Shown: positions 9,359-20,043 of the stretch, in pieces | Layout of the letters: the number at the start of each line of letters is the position of its first letter | Position numbering within the stretch: position 1 is the first letter of the stretch | DNA from: Microbacterium sp. cx-55 | GTDB taxonomy: Bacteria > Actinomycetota > Actinomycetes > Actinomycetales > Microbacteriaceae | Length of the DNA: 64,000 bases | NCBI RefSeq assembly: GCF_021117345.1 | Contig: NZ_CP088261.1 | Coordinates: forward strand, 2,294,001-2,358,000 | Direction: 5' to 3' | Program-made: the position numbers and the translations under genes | The notes under the pieces: generated by a model | The model's input: only the letters and a program-made list of their open reading frames with translations | What the model was told of the DNA's origin: nothing | Databases searched by the model: none

Positions 9359-9426
9359 TTAAACGGTCCCGCGCTCGCGCTATTCCCAGATACTCTCGAA
9401 TCCATCCCGCAGCCGGAGGACTCCCG

Positions 9427-10227
9427 ATGACGCACGTCGAACATCCCCGCCGCGATGGCGTCGTGTCGGAGTTCTTCGCGGGAGTGCGCACCCTGCTCGG
9501 CGGCTTCGGATGGTGGCGCGTGCGACCGGGGCTCATGCTCCTCGGCCTCGTCCCCGCCGCCGTCGTGAGCCTGGTGCTCGCGGCGGCCCTCGTCACCCTG
9601 GGATTCTGGATCGCCCCGCTCGCCGAGACCCTCACCCCGTTCGCGAACGGGTGGGACGCGCCGTGGCCGTTCGTGGTCCGGATCGCCGCCGGCACCGCCG
9701 TGTTCGGCGCGGCGCTCCTGCTCTCCGCGACCCTGTTCACCGCGTTGACGCTCCTGATCGGCGAACCGTTCTACGACCGCATCTGGCGCGGCGTGGAAGC
9801 CGCGGAGGCGCCGGGCGAACCGCTCGACACGGACGGCGGCTTCTGGGCCGGGATCGCGGACGCCGCATCCCTCATCCTCCGCGGCATCCTGGCCGCGATC
9901 ATCGCCTTCGCCGTCGGGCTGATCCCGTTCGTCGGCGGCGCGCTCGGTGCAATCACGGGCATCCTGCTGTCGGGCTGGATCCTCGCCGACGAACTGTCCG
10001 GACGAGCGCTCACCGCGCGCGGTATCGACCACCGCGCACGACGACGGATGCTGCGCGCACACCGTGCGCGCGCGTTCGGCTTCGGCGTCGCGACGCAGCT
10101 GTGCTTCCTCATCCCGCTGGGCGCCGTTCTGACCATGCCGGCGGCCGTGGTGGGAGCGACCCGGCTCGCGCGGGACGTGCGGCCGCCCGCATCCGCGATC
10201 CCCGGCGCCCCGCCGTCGTCGTCCTAG
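9427..10227 (+). CDS. EI24-domain (CysZ-like) integral membrane protein
   Basis: 266 residues with about five hydrophobic segments (35-65, 78-105, 140-178 as a pair, 215-240) and the EI24/CysZ-type motif LLIGEPFYDRIW. Some relatives transport sulfate (CysZ); the actinobacterial members are uncharacterised, and no sulfate genes are nearby. ATG 9427 is preceded by GGAGGA, and a TACTCT -10-like box lies at 9391-9396. Divergent from clp. Confidence 0.78.
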   Translation: MTHVEHPRRDGVVSEFFAGVRTLLGGFGWWRVRPGLMLLGLVPAAVVSLVLAAALVTLGFWIAPLAETLTPFANGWDAPWPFVVRIAAGTAVFGAALLLSATLFTALTLLIGEPFYDRIWRGVEAAEAPGEPLDTDGGFWAGIADAASLILRGILAAIIAFAVGLIPFVGGALGAITGILLSGWILADELSGRALTARGIDHRARRRMLRAHRARAFGFGVATQLCFLIPLGAVLTMPAAVVGATRLARDVRPPASAIPGAPPSSS

Positions 10228-10292
10228 CGGTCACGAGACACGGAAGTGCGTCGAAGCGGATACGCTGGGGGCAGTCTTTGCGAAGGAGTTCC

Positions 10293-10448
10293 ATGTTCAT
10301 CGTGTCCCTGCTGCTGTTCCTGCTCGGGATGTTCGCGTTCGGCATCTCCTTCTCGCTCGAGGGATTCCAGGCGATCGTCTTCGTCTCCGGCATCCTGCTC
10401 ATCTCGCTGGCGATGGCACTGCCGATCCACGTCCGCCGCGCTCGATAA
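10293..10448 (+). CDS. Small membrane protein, 51 residues
   Basis: ATG 10293 follows a clear GAAGGAG. The 51-residue product is mostly hydrophobic, with two segments (MFIVSLLLFLLGMFAFGI and QAIVFVSGILLISLAMAL) and a short basic end. Good RBS, codon use and hydrophobic pattern support a real gene. Function unknown. The stop codon lies in the first unit of a 16-base tandem repeat. Confidence 0.75.
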   Translation: MFIVSLLLFLLGMFAFGISFSLEGFQAIVFVSGILLISLAMALPIHVRRAR

Positions 10449-10490
10449 GGACCGCGCGCGATAAGCGCCGCGCTCGATAAGAGCCGCGCC
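10443..10490. repeat. Three tandem copies of a 16-base unit
   Basis: CGATAAGGACCGCGCG, CGATAAGCGCCGCGCT and CGATAAGAGCCGCGCC start at 10443, 10459 and 10475. The first unit contains the stop codon of the 51-residue gene and the third ends 2 bases before the stop of the convergent gene. Confidence 0.9.
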
Positions 10491-10492
10491 CG

Positions 10493-10963
10493 TCAGCTGC
10501 GTCCGCCGGGAGGGCCCGCGTTCAGCAGCACGACGTACGCGAGCACGACCAGCACGAACATCGCGATTCCGAACGCCCACGGGTGGTTCAGCAGCATCCG
10601 CAGAAGCCGGTCATGCCACCGCGCGTCGCGCGGGTCGGCGGTCTCCGTGCGGCGCCATTCGCCGCTCAGGCGTGATGTGCGGTGCAGCCAGAGCTCGGTA
10701 GGGATCGTCGCGTAAGGAATCACGGCGCTGCCGATGGCGAGGATCGCGGCACCCGCCGACCAGCGCTGATTCTTCGCGACGATGATCGCGGTCGCGCCGT
10801 AGGAGAGGAACACGAAGCCGTGGATCGCGCCGCCGATCGTGACCGCGATCGGCGCATCGGCCGTCGCACGGATGATCAGCCCCGCGATCAGAAGCGTCCA
10901 GGAGACGGCTTCGGCGATCGCGAGAGTACGGAACAGCGCCAGGGGCGTGCGGAACACGGGCAT
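10493..10963 (-). CDS. DUF3817 integral membrane protein
   Basis: 156 residues with four hydrophobic helices and the DUF3817 signatures AEAVSWTLLIAGL and GGAIHGFVFLSYGATA. The family is small, actinobacterial-rich and of unknown function. Start is uncertain: GGAGG abuts ATG 10963, whereas GTG 10957 has a normal 6-base spacing. A TAGCGT box upstream (near 11008) suggests a promoter with a leader of about 35 bases. Neighbours a divergent small gene cluster and a MarR gene in the same direction but separated by about 60 bases. Confidence 0.8.
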   Translation of the reverse strand: MPVFRTPLALFRTLAIAEAVSWTLLIAGLIIRATADAPIAVTIGGAIHGFVFLSYGATAIIVAKNQRWSAGAAILAIGSAVIPYATIPTELWLHRTSRLSGEWRRTETADPRDARWHDRLLRMLLNHPWAFGIAMFVLVVLAYVVLLNAGPPGGRS

Positions 10964-11022
10964 CCTCCACGGCGTCCGCGGGTCGGGTGCGATCGCCGCT
11001 CCCCACGCTAGCGGAGATAGCT

Positions 11023-11478
11023 TCAGTGTTCCTGAAGGTTCTCTCCGAACGGCGCTTCGTGCAGTCCCCGGAGTGCGGTCGTGAGTTCGGGCACACCCCC
11101 ACCGAAGACCCGGTCGAGGGCCGCGAGCTGCTCATCGGCCGCCGCGAGAGCCTCGGTTCCCTTCTCGGTCACCCGGAGGTCGGAAGCAGAGCCGGCGTGC
11201 GCCATGACGTCCTCGACGAATCCCTCGGCGGCGAGCGCTTTGACCGCGGTGTGGGCGGTCTGCACCGTGATCTGCGAACGGCGCGCGAGCTCCGAGAACG
11301 AGATACCGGGCGTCGCCTGAACGTGGGCGAGCAGCCCGTACTTCCGGGTCGTGAGACCGAGGGGCTTGAGTGCGGCGTTGAGACGGCCGTCCCAGACAGA
11401 GGCGACCGTCAACAGCGAGATCACGGGACTGAAGGGAGGTCGCCGACCGGCGGCTTGCGCCTGCGGCGAGTCTGGCAT
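11023..11478 (-). CDS. MarR-family transcriptional regulator
   Basis: 151 residues with a MarR winged helix: LTTRKYGLLAHVQATPGIS, FSELARRSQITVQTAHTAVK recognition region, and wing residues before VTEKGTEAL. MarR dimers usually repress their own and adjacent genes and respond to small ligands. The second of two ATGs (11478) was chosen because TAGCAT lies exactly 6 bases upstream, the leaderless pattern of this genome. The start region is divergent from the broken methyltransferase 53 bases away, so the two may share control. Confidence 0.85.
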   Translation of the reverse strand: MPDSPQAQAAGRRPPFSPVISLLTVASVWDGRLNAALKPLGLTTRKYGLLAHVQATPGISFSELARRSQITVQTAHTAVKALAAEGFVEDVMAHAGSASDLRVTEKGTEALAAADEQLAALDRVFGGGVPELTTALRGLHEAPFGENLQEH

Positions 11479-11484
11479 CATCCC

Positions 11485-11490
11485 ATGCTA
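11485..11490 (-). promoter_or_regulatory. Leaderless -10 box of the MarR gene
   Basis: TAGCAT on the minus strand, 6 bases before ATG 11478. Confidence 0.6.
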
Positions 11491-11518
11491 CCGGCGCGCC
11501 CGACCGCGGGCCGGGCAG

Positions 11519-11524
11519 TAGCGT
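11519..11524 (+). promoter_or_regulatory. Leaderless -10 box of the methyltransferase gene
   Basis: TAGCGT, 6 bases before GTG 11531. Confidence 0.6.
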
Positions 11525-11530
11525 GGACGG

Positions 11531-12642
11531 GTGACATTCTCCTTCGATGCCCTGCGACGCTGGCCCGACATCGAAGGGCCGGATCAGCTCGCGGTGGATG
11601 CGGCGGACCGCCTGATTCTCGACGAATCCGCCGCCGCCCGCGCTGATCTCCCCCGCACCGACATCGCTGTCATCGGCGACGGATACGGAGCGATGACCCT
11701 CGGAGCGGCCGACGCGGGCACGGACGGCGTCGTGCGCGTGCACCAGGACTCCCTGCTCGGCGAACGTGCGCTCGCAGCGAACGGGGAACGCACCGGACTC
11801 ACGGATGCGGTCGCATCCGTTCCCCTCTCCCCGAGCTGCTGCGCGGCGCGCGCGTCGTCCTGCTCCGGCTGCCGAAGTCGCTCGATGAGCTGCGCGACAT
11901 CGCGGGAGCCATCGCCGCACACGCGGCACCCGATGTCGTGGTCTTCGCCGGCGGCCGCCTGAAGCATATGTCGGTCGGCATGAACGCCGTCCTCGGTGAG
12001 AACTTCTCCCGCGTCGACGTGACCCACGCCCGACAGAAGTCGCGGGTGCTCATCGCTCAGGGCCCCCGGAACGGCCGCGACCCGGAACCCCGTCGCGCGA
12101 CCCACGACGGGCTGGTCGTCTGCGGCTTCGGCGGCGTCTTCGCCGGCACGTCCATCGACATCGGCACGCGATTCCTGCTCGAGCATCTGCCCGAGACGAT
12201 CCCCGCCGAGGGCCGAGTCGTCGACCTCGCTTGCGGGTCGGGTGTCGTCGCCGCGTGGCTGGCCCGGCGGCATCCGGAACTCTCCGTCTACGCGTCCGAC
12301 CCGTCGGCGGTGGCCGTCGCCTCCGCCCGCGCAACGGCCGCCGCGAACGAGGCCGGCGATCGGATCACGGTCGTACGCGACGACGCGCTCTCCGCGCTCC
12401 CCGACTCGAGCGCGTCGTTCGTCGCCCTGAATCCGCCATTCCACTCCGGCACCGGGGTCGACACCAGGCTGGCCGCGCACCTGTTCGCGGATGCCGCACG
12501 GGCACTCCGGCCGGGCCGCGAGCTGTGGACCGTGTGGAACTCGGCGCTCCGCTACCGCGGTGAGCTCGAGCGGATCGTCGGCCCGACCCGGCAGATCGCG
12601 CGCAACGGCAAGTTCACCGTCACCGCATCCGTCGCCCGCTGA
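11531..12642 (+). pseudogene. RsmC-like class I methyltransferase, split by a -1 frameshift
   Basis: Two overlapping frames make one protein. The first (GTG 11531) encodes the N-terminal half up to ERTGLTDAVASVPLS; the second, which continues to 12642, encodes LLRGARVVLLRLPKSLDE and then the SAM-binding fold with VVDLACGSGVVAAWLARR and the NPPFHSG motif of rRNA (guanine-N2)-methyltransferases of the RsmC/RlmG type. One missing C in the run at 11829-11832 (TCCCCG, needing TCCCCCG) restores a continuous frame of about 370 residues. The rest of the sequence is undamaged, so a recent mutation, sequencing error or slippage is more likely than long decay. Confidence 0.8.
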
Positions 12643-12717
12643 TCCCGGCGCCCCTCGCCCCTCACCCAGCCGGCAGTCTCCCCTCCGCCTCTCTCCGCTG
12701 CGCCGCCTCCCTCCCCT

Positions 12718-12761
12718 CGCCGCTCCCCCCTCGCCGCTCCCCCCTCCGCCGCTCCCCCCCT
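12718..12761. repeat. Polypyrimidine tandem repeat
   Basis: Units CGCCGCTCCCCCCT at 12718 and 12732, then a 16-base variant to 12761, inside a longer C/T-only-rich stretch (about 12660-12780). One strand is almost all pyrimidine, with potential for triplex DNA, and the complementary strand is G-run rich. Confidence 0.85.
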
Positions 12762-12818
12762 CCGCGTCTCTCCCCCCTCGCTGCCTACCCGGCACCCAGC
12801 GCCCTTCACCCTCCACCC

Positions 12819-12894
12819 CATGTCCCACTTTTTGCCGCAATAGCGGTGCCAGAGCGGCAAAAGTTGGGACATGCTGCGCGAATAGTGGGACATG
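12819..12894. repeat. Long imperfect palindrome plus extra word copy (element A)
   Basis: CATGTCCCACTTTTTGCCGC (12819-12838) pairs with GCGGCAAAAGTTGGGACATG (12854-12873), 18 or more of 20 positions, around a 15-base loop; a further TAGTGGGACATG copy lies at 12883-12894. It sits between convergent genes and could terminate transcription from both sides. Layout matches four other intergenic elements in the window. Confidence 0.85.
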
Positions 12895-12933
12895 CCGACG
12901 CAGCAGTTCGGCAGGAGGTGGGTCAGCAGCCGG

Positions 12934-13035
12934 GGCCGGTGCCGGGCCAGGGGCCGGCGCCGGACCAGGGGCGGCGCCGGACCAGGGCCGGTGCCGGACC
13001 AGAGGCGGCGCCGGACCGGGGCGGGGCCGGACCGG
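12934..13035. repeat. G/C minisatellite, six 16-18 base units
   Basis: Units begin at 12934, 12952, 12970, 12986, 13004 and 13020 and follow GGC(C)GG(T/C)GCCGGACCAGG. The array ends just before the stop of the acetyl-CoA synthetase gene. Repeated G runs allow quadruplex formation. Confidence 0.9.
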
Positions 13036-13048
13036 CGCGCCGCCGGGA

Positions 13049-15034
13049 TCAGCGGCCGAGGTGGATGCGGACGATCTCGGCGATCCTCGGCGGAACGGTC
13101 TCGTCCTGCAACGAAGTCGTGTCACCCAGCGGTCGGCCGTCGACGAGGTCGACGAGGAGTCGGCGCATGATCTTGCCGCTGCGGGTCTTCGGCAGGTCGG
13201 GCACCGTGAACACGAACTTCGGCTGCGCAACCGGGCCGATGGAGGTGCGGACGTGCCCGCGCAGCTCGGCGGCCTCACCATCGCCCGTCACGAACGCGGC
13301 GATCGCCTGGCCCGTGAGGTCGTCGGCCACCCCGACGACCGCCGCCTCGCCGACCTTCGGGTGCGCGACCAGAGCGGATTCGATCTCGATCGTCGACAGC
13401 CGGTGCCCCGAGACGTTGATGACGTCGTCGATGCGGCCGAGCACCCAGAGGTCACCGTCGTCGTCGAGCTTCGCCCCGTCTCCGGCGAGGAAGAATCCCT
13501 GATCCGCGAACCGCTTCCAGTACGAGTCGCGGTACCGCTCCGGGTTTCCCCAGACCGTGCGGGACATGCCCGGCCAGGTGCCGTCGATGACGAGCAGTCC
13601 CCCACCTCCCGGCCCGACGTCGCGTCCGTCCGCGTCGACCACGCGTACGGTCAGTCCGGGCAGCGCGGTGAGTGCCGATCCGGGCTTGAGCGTCGAGACT
13701 CCGGGCAGCGGCGCAGCGATCGCCCCGCCGGTCTCGGACTGCCACCAGGTATCGACGATCGGGGTTTCGCCACGACCGAGATACCGGTGGAACCACACCC
13801 AGGCCTCCGGGTTGATGGCTTCGCCGACCGTGCCGAGCAGGCGGATGTGCGACAGGTCGTATGACGCGGGCGGCCCACCGGGGTACCGGCTCATGAGCGA
13901 GCGGATGAGGGTCGGCGCCGTGTAGTACGTCGTGACGCCGTAGCGCTCGAGGATCTGGAAGTGCCGCTCCCACGACGGGGTGTCGGGAGTGCCCTCGTAG
14001 AGCACGCTCGTCATCCCGTTCAGCAGCGGCCCGTAGGTCTCGTAGCTGTGCGCCGTGACCCACGCGAGGTCGGCCGTGCACCAGTACACGTCGGTCTCGG
14101 GTTTTGCGTCGAATACGGCCCAGAACGTCCACGCGACGTGCGTCAGCCATCCGCCCGTCGTGTGCACGAGACCCTTGGGCTTTCCCGTCGTGCCGCTCGT
14201 ATAGATGATGAAGAGCGGCGTCTCGGCGTCGAAGAACTCCGGTTCATGCACGTCGGATGCGCCGTCCACCACGTCGTGCCACCACACGTCGCGGCCCTCG
14301 GTCCACGGCACATCGTCGCCGGTGCGACGGATGACGAGCACGTGCTCGATCGACTCGACGCCCGCAACGGCCGCATCCGCCTGGTGCTTGACCGGCACGG
14401 CCTGGCCGCGGCGGAACTGTCCGTCGGTCGTGACGAGGAGCTTCGCGCCGGTGTCGTCCACTCGGAACCGCACGGCCTCCGCCGAGAATCCGCCGAAGAC
14501 GAGCGAGTGGATGGCGCCGATGCGCGCGGTCGCGAGCTGGATGATGACCGTCTCGATGAGCACGGGCAGGTACACGACCACCCGGTCGCCCACGCCGACC
14601 CCGAGTGCCGTGAGCGCATTCGCCGTTTTGGCGACCTCGCTCTGCAGCTCGGCGTAGGTGATCGTGCGGCGGTCACCGCGCTCGCCCTCGAAGTGGAAGG
14701 CGACCCGGTCGCCGTGGCCCGCGGAAACGTGTCGATCGACGGCGTTGACGGATGCGTTCAGCTTTCCGCCGGCGAACCATTCCGCGGCCGGCACGCTGTC
14801 GCCATCCGTCGGCGTCCAGGAGTGCGCGGTGTGCCAGGGCTCCGCCCACTCGAGCGCGTCGGCCCGGTGGGTCCAGAACGTCTCCGCATCCTCGCCCGCG
14901 CGCTCGACCCATTCCCGGGTGATCCATTCCGGCGTGACGTTCGCCTGCGCGGTGAACGCGGCCGGCGGCGGGAACGTGCGTCGCTCCTCGAGGAGGCTGC
15001 GGATCGTGTCGTCGTGCGGGGCGTGCGCGGTCAT
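13049..15034 (-). CDS. acsA: Acetyl-CoA synthetase (AMP-forming)
   Basis: 661 residues, the usual length for AMP-forming acetate-CoA ligase. Motifs: IIYTSGTTGKPKGLVHTTGG (adenylate P-loop), VYWCTADLAWVTAHSY, VDTWWQSETGG (acetate-type substrate pocket Trp region), GRIDDVINVSGHR (hinge), and PKTRSGKIMRR with the lysine normally acetylated by Pat-type enzymes. It activates acetate to acetyl-CoA in the cytoplasm. The frame is open to 15367, but ATG 15034 gives the family N-terminus; its RBS is weak. The 3' end abuts a minisatellite and the 5' region carries a large palindromic element. Pairs functionally with the symporter at 42575 and pyruvate oxidase at 60867. Confidence 0.95.
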   Translation of the reverse strand: MTAHAPHDDTIRSLLEERRTFPPPAAFTAQANVTPEWITREWVERAGEDAETFWTHRADALEWAEPWHTAHSWTPTDGDSVPAAEWFAGGKLNASVNAVDRHVSAGHGDRVAFHFEGERGDRRTITYAELQSEVAKTANALTALGVGVGDRVVVYLPVLIETVIIQLATARIGAIHSLVFGGFSAEAVRFRVDDTGAKLLVTTDGQFRRGQAVPVKHQADAAVAGVESIEHVLVIRRTGDDVPWTEGRDVWWHDVVDGASDVHEPEFFDAETPLFIIYTSGTTGKPKGLVHTTGGWLTHVAWTFWAVFDAKPETDVYWCTADLAWVTAHSYETYGPLLNGMTSVLYEGTPDTPSWERHFQILERYGVTTYYTAPTLIRSLMSRYPGGPPASYDLSHIRLLGTVGEAINPEAWVWFHRYLGRGETPIVDTWWQSETGGAIAAPLPGVSTLKPGSALTALPGLTVRVVDADGRDVGPGGGGLLVIDGTWPGMSRTVWGNPERYRDSYWKRFADQGFFLAGDGAKLDDDGDLWVLGRIDDVINVSGHRLSTIEIESALVAHPKVGEAAVVGVADDLTGQAIAAFVTGDGEAAELRGHVRTSIGPVAQPKFVFTVPDLPKTRSGKIMRRLLVDLVDGRPLGDTTSLQDETVPPRIAEIVRIHLGR

Positions 15035-15210
15035 GCTCGGCTTCCGGGTCGGGGGCGGTTCCGGTGGTGGTGCGTCCGGCCCGGACGCTGCGACGCGACG
15101 CGGGTCCGGGCTGTGCTTCCAGCATCCGGGGTCGTCCCGCAGGACCCAAAACGGGTGACGACGTGTGACGCCCACCCCGCCCCGCCCGCATCCACTCGCC
15201 CCGCACTCGC

Positions 15211-15297
15211 GCGTCGCGAGATTCGGAGATGCGACGAGATTCGGAGGGTTTTCGCGCGAAGCCTCCGAATCCGGTGACATCTCCGAATCCCGTGACG
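15211..15297. repeat. Four-copy palindromic element upstream of acsA (element E)
   Basis: Word ATTCGGAG occurs forward at 15221 and 15239 and inverted (CTCCGAAT) at 15263 and 15281; pitch is 18 bases on both sides. Outer copies share ATTCGGAGATG and inner copies share ATTCGGAGG, and all four are preceded by a GTC(A/G)C-like block in their own orientation. The core is GTTTTCGCGCGAAGC. It lies between divergent genes. Confidence 0.9.
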
Positions 15298-15380
15298 GCG
15301 ACGGCGCCGCAGACACAGCCCCAGACACAGACGCGTGCACGTGCACGAAGGACGCCGCAGACGACACACGGATGCTGCTC

Positions 15381-15386
15381 TAGCCT
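15381..15386 (+). promoter_or_regulatory. Leaderless -10 box of the DUF4287 gene
   Basis: TAGCCT, 6 bases before ATG 15393. Confidence 0.65.
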
Positions 15387-15392
15387 GGGCGC

Positions 15393-15647
15393 ATGAGCAC
15401 GCACAGAGTGGTGGCCCCCGACCTCACCGGCGCGGAGAAGCCCAAGGGCCCGGCGTCGTACTTTCCGAGCATCGAGAAGACCTACGGTCGGCCGGTGCAG
15501 GAGTGGCTGGATGTGGTGGTCGAACAACTCGATGCGGGCAAGACCCACATGGCCGTCGTCACGTCACTGAAGGACGATCACGGTCTCGGCCACGGGCACG
15601 CGAACGCGATCGTCGCCTACGCGAAGGCTGCGCTCGCGAAGAGCTGA
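15393..15647 (+). CDS. DUF4287 domain protein, 84 residues
   Basis: A soluble 84-residue protein matching DUF4287: GPASYFPSIEKTYGRPVQEW, a Lys-rich turn (DAGKTHMAVV) and the helix HGLGHGHANAIVAYAKAAL. The family often occurs alone or fused to DUF5655 and has no proven role. ATG 15393 has no RBS but a -10 box exactly 6 bases upstream, so translation is probably leaderless. It is divergent from acsA across element E. Confidence 0.85.
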   Translation: MSTHRVVAPDLTGAEKPKGPASYFPSIEKTYGRPVQEWLDVVVEQLDAGKTHMAVVTSLKDDHGLGHGHANAIVAYAKAALAKS

Positions 15648-15684
15648 GGCCGCGGTGGCCTGTCGGCGCGACGGCGCGGGCCGC

Positions 15685-15690
15685 TAGGCT
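15685..15690 (+). promoter_or_regulatory. Leaderless -10 box of a 51-residue gene
   Basis: TAGGCT, 6 bases before ATG 15697. Confidence 0.55.
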
Positions 15691-15696
15691 CCGGGC

Positions 15697-15852
15697 ATGA
15701 TGGCAAGTCTCGGTGGATGGCACATTCTGATCCTGCTCGGCTACGTTCTGGTGATCGCACTCATCGTCGTGGTGGCGGCACTCGCCGTCCGCTGGGCCGT
15801 CCTGTCGGCGCTGAAGGCGCACACGAGATGGGTCGACGCGGGGAAACCGTGA
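15697..15852 (+). CDS. Small membrane protein, 51 residues
   Basis: ATG 15697 opens a 51-codon frame whose product has one long hydrophobic segment (HILILLGYVLVIALIVVVAA) followed by a basic, soluble tail (KAHTRWVDAGKP). No RBS, but TAGGCT is placed as in other leaderless genes here. Function unknown; a single-pass membrane peptide is the best description. Confidence 0.65.
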   Translation: MMASLGGWHILILLGYVLVIALIVVVAALAVRWAVLSALKAHTRWVDAGKP

Positions 15853-15880
15853 TCGTCGCGGCGCGTGGTTCGAACGCCGG

Positions 15881-15985
15881 TCAGCGTCGCCGGATCGCGG
15901 CCGCGATGCCCACCGCGCACGTGAAGACGAACAGGCCGATGAGGCCGGCGAGGAAGTACACGACTTCGAGGGTTTCCCTGTCCAC
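15881..15985 (-). CDS. Tiny membrane protein, 34 residues
   Basis: A GTG at 15985 begins a 34-codon frame: a short acidic start (MDRETLEVVYFLAG), one hydrophobic helix (LIGLFVFTCAVGIAAAI) and a terminal RRR. The minus-strand TACTCT box lies exactly 6 bases upstream of the GTG. The combination of a leaderless promoter and a positive-inside single helix argues for a real gene. Convergent with the previous small gene; function unknown. Confidence 0.6.
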   Translation of the reverse strand: MDRETLEVVYFLAGLIGLFVFTCAVGIAAAIRRR

Positions 15986-15991
15986 AGGGCC

Positions 15992-15997
15992 AGAGTA
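15992..15997 (-). promoter_or_regulatory. Leaderless -10 box of the 34-residue gene
   Basis: TACTCT on the minus strand, 6 bases before GTG 15985. Confidence 0.55.
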
Positions 15998-16020
15998 GAA
16001 GTCCCGCAGACAACACAGAT

Positions 16021-16045
16021 GGGGCGGATGATGAACATCCGCCCC
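16021..16045 (-). terminator. Terminator of the nrd operon
   Basis: 10-base arms GGGGCGGATG and CATCCGCCCC with a 5-base loop, 16 bases beyond the nrdF stop on the minus strand. Confidence 0.75.
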
Positions 16046-16061
16046 TTCTGTGTTGCTCGAC

Positions 16062-19202
<3,141 letters not shown>

Positions 19203-19221
<19 letters not shown>

Positions 19222-19682
19222 CGTTCTAATCCTTCGCTGATGCGTTCGACGTCTTCTGGCGTGCCGAAAAGTTCGAGCCGGTACAAGTGCGGCACACGGC
19301 ACTTGCGGCTGATGATGTCTCCGGCGAGGCAGTAGGCCGCGCCGAAGTTCGTGTTGCCTGCGGAGATGACTCCCCGGATGAGGTTCCGGTTCTGCTCTCC
19401 GTTGAGGAACCGGATCACCTGTTTCGGTACCGCACCCTTCTCCTCACCGCGTCCTTGGCCGCCCCCGTAGGTGGGGGTGACCAGAACGAACGGCTCGTCG
19501 ATGACGGGCACGGGGTCGGTGGGACGGAGCGGGATCCGCACCGCCCGCTTCCCGAGCTTCTCGATGAAACGCGCCGTGTTACCCGACACGCTCGAGAAGT
19601 AGACCAGGAGCGGGGTGGTGGAGCGGTCGCCCGTCCCCTCGGAGGCAACCGCGCCGACGTGGTCTGCGACAGCGGTTGCCAT
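19203..19682 (-). CDS. nrdI: NrdI flavodoxin-like activator
   Basis: 159 residues with the FMN-binding loop [17 protein letters not shown] and the NrdI motifs [18 protein letters not shown] and [18 protein letters not shown]. NrdI supplies superoxide to build the Mn(III)2-tyrosyl cofactor of NrdF. An extra N-terminal stretch of about 25 residues precedes the core, so the real start may be slightly downstream. Overlaps nrdE; begins 3 bases after nrdH. Confidence 0.95.
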
Positions 19683-19685
19683 TAC

Positions 19686-19919
19686 TCAGACCAGCCGGGA
19701 TGCCAGCTCGTCGATCTTGTCGGGACGGAAGCCCGACCAGTGGTCCTCGTCCGTGATGACGACGGGGGCCTGCAGGTAGCCGAGGGCCTTGACCTGCTCG
19801 AGGGCCGCGGGGTCCTCGGAAAGGTCCAGAACGTTGTACTCGATGCCCTTGGAGTCCAGTGCGCGGTAGGTCGCGGTGCACTGCACGCAGGAAGGCTTGG
19901 TGTAGACGGTGATAGCCAT
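19686..19919 (-). CDS. nrdH: NrdH glutaredoxin-like electron donor
   Basis: 77 residues, thioredoxin fold with redox motif CVQC (residues 11-14) in MAITVYTKPSCVQCTATYRA and a C-terminal WSGFRPDKI typical of NrdH. It reduces NrdE using thioredoxin reductase. ATG 19919 has AGGGAG upstream. First gene of nrdHIEF; the upstream 400 bases hold candidate NrdR boxes and DnaA-box-like sites. Confidence 0.96.
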   Translation of the reverse strand: MAITVYTKPSCVQCTATYRALDSKGIEYNVLDLSEDPAALEQVKALGYLQAPVVITDEDHWSGFRPDKIDELASRLV

Positions 19920-19983
19920 GTGAACCGGTCTTCTCCCTTCGGTGATGAAGATGTTCCGGCTGTGGTGCTGCCGGGACCTCAAT

Positions 19984-20027
19984 ACTACATATGGGTACGG
20001 GTGCCCGGAAGCACCACAAGGGGTAGT
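19984..20027. promoter_or_regulatory. Candidate tandem NrdR boxes upstream of nrdH
   Basis: Two imperfect palindromes, ACTACATATGGGT (19984-19996) and ACCACAAGGGGTAGT (20013-20027), with centres about 30 bases apart, close to the three-turn spacing of paired NrdR sites. The consensus match is only partial. Confidence 0.4.
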
Positions 20028-20043
20028 AGTTACATCGGTGTCA

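Noticed and set aside
9286..10062. Upstream extension of the Clp ATPase frame
   Set aside because: Lies over the HAIR site and the divergent EI24 gene; a perfect RBS precedes ATG 9285.
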